Assembly (NCBI GenBank): GCA_001803645.1 | Contig: MHDW01000139.1 | Coordinates: 1-6,153 of the forward strand | DNA length: 6,153 nt | Source of the DNA: Nitrospirae bacterium GWC2_42_7 | GTDB taxonomy: Bacteria > Nitrospirota > Thermodesulfovibrionia > Thermodesulfovibrionales > UBA6898 | Direction of reading: 5' to 3' | Part shown: in pieces, positions 5,632-6,153 of the stretch | Layout of the letters: every line of letters begins with the position of its first letter | Numbering within the stretch: the first letter of the stretch is position 1 | The notes under the pieces: model-generated | Seen by the model: the letters and a program-made list of their open reading frames with translations, nothing else | Told to the model about the DNA's origin: nothing | Databases searched by the model: none | Position numbers and translations under genes: made by a program

Positions 5632-5731
5632 AAAAAGGCTTTCCTGAAGATAGTCTGCTTTGTGGGAATATGCACCTGGTAAATCCACCTTATCCGGCAC
5701 TGATTTGTTCCGTGTGTCTGAATACCACCGC

Positions 5732-5760
5732 TTGACAAACGCAATACGTTTGTTTACCAT
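5732..5760 (+). promoter_or_regulatory. Sigma-70-type promoter of the toxin-antitoxin operon
   Basis: A consensus -35 TTGACA (5732-5737) is followed after 17 bp by TACCAT (5755-5760), which matches 4 of 6 bases of TATAAT including the key first two and last. Transcription would start near 5767, about 28 nt before the toxin ATG. The remainder of the 163-bp gap after the MBL gene (5632-5731) shows no gene and no clear terminator. Confidence 0.65.
5735..5753. promoter_or_regulatory. Inverted-repeat operator overlapping the toxin-antitoxin promoter
   Basis: ACAAACG (5735-5741) and CGTTTGT (5747-5753) form a perfect 7-bp inverted repeat around CAATA. The site covers half of the -35 box and nearly all of the spacer, so a bound protein would block RNA polymerase. 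Ribbon-helix-helix antitoxins of the BrnA/CopG type are known to repress their own operons, and this is the expected place for their operator. Confidence 0.6.
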
Positions 5761-5794
5761 TAAATTAACAGCCTAAATATAGGGGTCTGATCCG

Positions 5795-6076
5795 ATGAGA
5801 GCCATAAGCTCAATAAAATGGACTGAAGAAAATGTTCAACATATAGCAAGACATGGTATCAGGCCGGAAGAAGTGGAGGAAGTCTGTTTTAATGAAGATA
5901 ATGTTCCATTTATCAGGTCCGGCAGGGAAAATCTGCATTATGTTTTCGGCAGGACTTATTCCGGAAGATTTCTCTTTGTTGTAGCCAAATTCGCAAGACA
6001 CGGCGAAGCAAGAGTTATAACGGCAAGGGATATGAATACATGGGAAAAGAATTACTTTAAAAAGCGAGGTAAATAA
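5795..6076 (+). CDS. BrnT-family toxin of a type II toxin-antitoxin system
   Basis: The 93-residue product matches the BrnT pattern (PF04365/COG2929), RelE-fold ribonucleases that stop growth by cutting RNA until bound by their antitoxin. An opening IKWTEENVQHIARHG (7-21) with the family's W...N...HG spacing is followed by a PEEVEEV helix (24-30) and then FIRSGRENLHYVFGRT (39-54). Strands GRFLFVVAKF (57-66) and EARVITARDM (71-80) follow, the latter matching the usual RxISAR-type motif. A basic tail WEKNYFKKRGK closes it. Length is typical. AGGGG lies 9 nt before the ATG. The order toxin then antitoxin, with a 2-bp gap to the next gene, is the standard BrnTA arrangement and supports the call. 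Codon use looks like the neighbours'. The RNA target is unknown, and nothing shows whether the toxin is active. Confidence 0.83.
   Translation: MRAISSIKWTEENVQHIARHGIRPEEVEEVCFNEDNVPFIRSGRENLHYVFGRTYSGRFLFVVAKFARHGEARVITARDMNTWEKNYFKKRGK
6066..6070 (+). promoter_or_regulatory. Shine-Dalgarno of the antitoxin inside the toxin gene
   Basis: GAGGT lies within the last codons of the toxin gene, 8 nt before the antitoxin ATG at 6079. It gives the second gene its own strong initiation site, consistent with the antitoxin being made in excess. Confidence 0.5.
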
Positions 6077-6078
6077 TC

Positions 6079-6153
6079 ATGGTGAAAAAGATACCGAAAT
6101 TTAAAACCGACGAGGAAGCTGCAAGATTCTGGGACACTCATAAATTCGAGGAC
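6079..6153 (+). CDS. CopG/BrnA-type antitoxin, N-terminal 25 residues only
   Basis: The frame opens at ATG 6079, 2 bp after the toxin stop, and runs off the right edge. The 25 visible residues include IPKFKTDEEAARFWDTHKFED. The order IPKFK-acidic-FWxTHxFxD is the recognisable N-terminus of the CopG-type antitoxin family (PF12441) paired with BrnT-like toxins. The family's function is to bind and silence the toxin and, through a ribbon-helix-helix DNA-binding domain, to repress the operon. That domain lies beyond the window and is not seen. Confidence 0.8.
   Translation, partial: MVKKIPKFKTDEEAARFWDTHKFED

Overview
The window reads as a gene-dense bacterial chromosome fragment of moderate, fairly AT-leaning composition. 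A periplasmic multiheme cytochrome of the CxxxxCH/CxxCH type, a PQQ-type sugar dehydrogenase, small conserved hypotheticals and palindromic intergenic repeats together suggest an anaerobe-like lineage rich in cytochromes, such as Nitrospirota (Thermodesulfovibrionia-like) or Desulfobacterota (Geobacter-like). No rRNA or marker gene is present, so this placement is an inference of low certainty. No tRNA, rRNA or CRISPR array was seen, and no gene-free stretch exceeds 300 bases.

Layout. Positions 1-333 (minus) hold the N-terminal part of a membrane-anchored NTF2-like protein that runs off the left edge. A divergent intergenic region (334-487) carries a strong extended -10 promoter for an exported PQQ-dependent sugar dehydrogenase (488-1651, plus). 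The convergent gap after it contains a 56-bp array of degenerate heptamers (1654-1709). A minus-strand cluster follows, transcribed from right to left: an 84-residue hypothetical (3090-3344), a 150-residue hypothetical overlapping it by ATGA (2641-3093), and, after 66 bp, a PRPP-motif phosphoribosyltransferase (1894-2574). A divergent region with a 13-bp palindrome (3405-3417) separates this cluster from an octaheme exported cytochrome (3457-4521, plus). Between the cytochrome and an MBL-fold hydrolase (4762-5631, plus) lies a nested palindromic MITE/REP-like element (about 4580-4750) ending directly at the hydrolase Shine-Dalgarno. The right edge holds a BrnT-like toxin gene (5795-6076) followed 2 bp later by a CopG/BrnA-type antitoxin cut by the window end (6079-6153). 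Its promoter overlaps a 19-bp inverted repeat that looks like an autoregulatory operator.

How the genes work together. Only two groupings are supported by layout: the three-gene minus-strand cluster and the toxin-antitoxin operon. The sugar dehydrogenase and the multiheme cytochrome are both periplasmic redox proteins, but nothing in the sequence ties them into one pathway. I did not find a clearly new multi-gene system. The most distinctive features are the two-layer palindromic element at 4580-4750, the coupled pair of unrecognised small genes beside the phosphoribosyltransferase, and the toxin-antitoxin operator.
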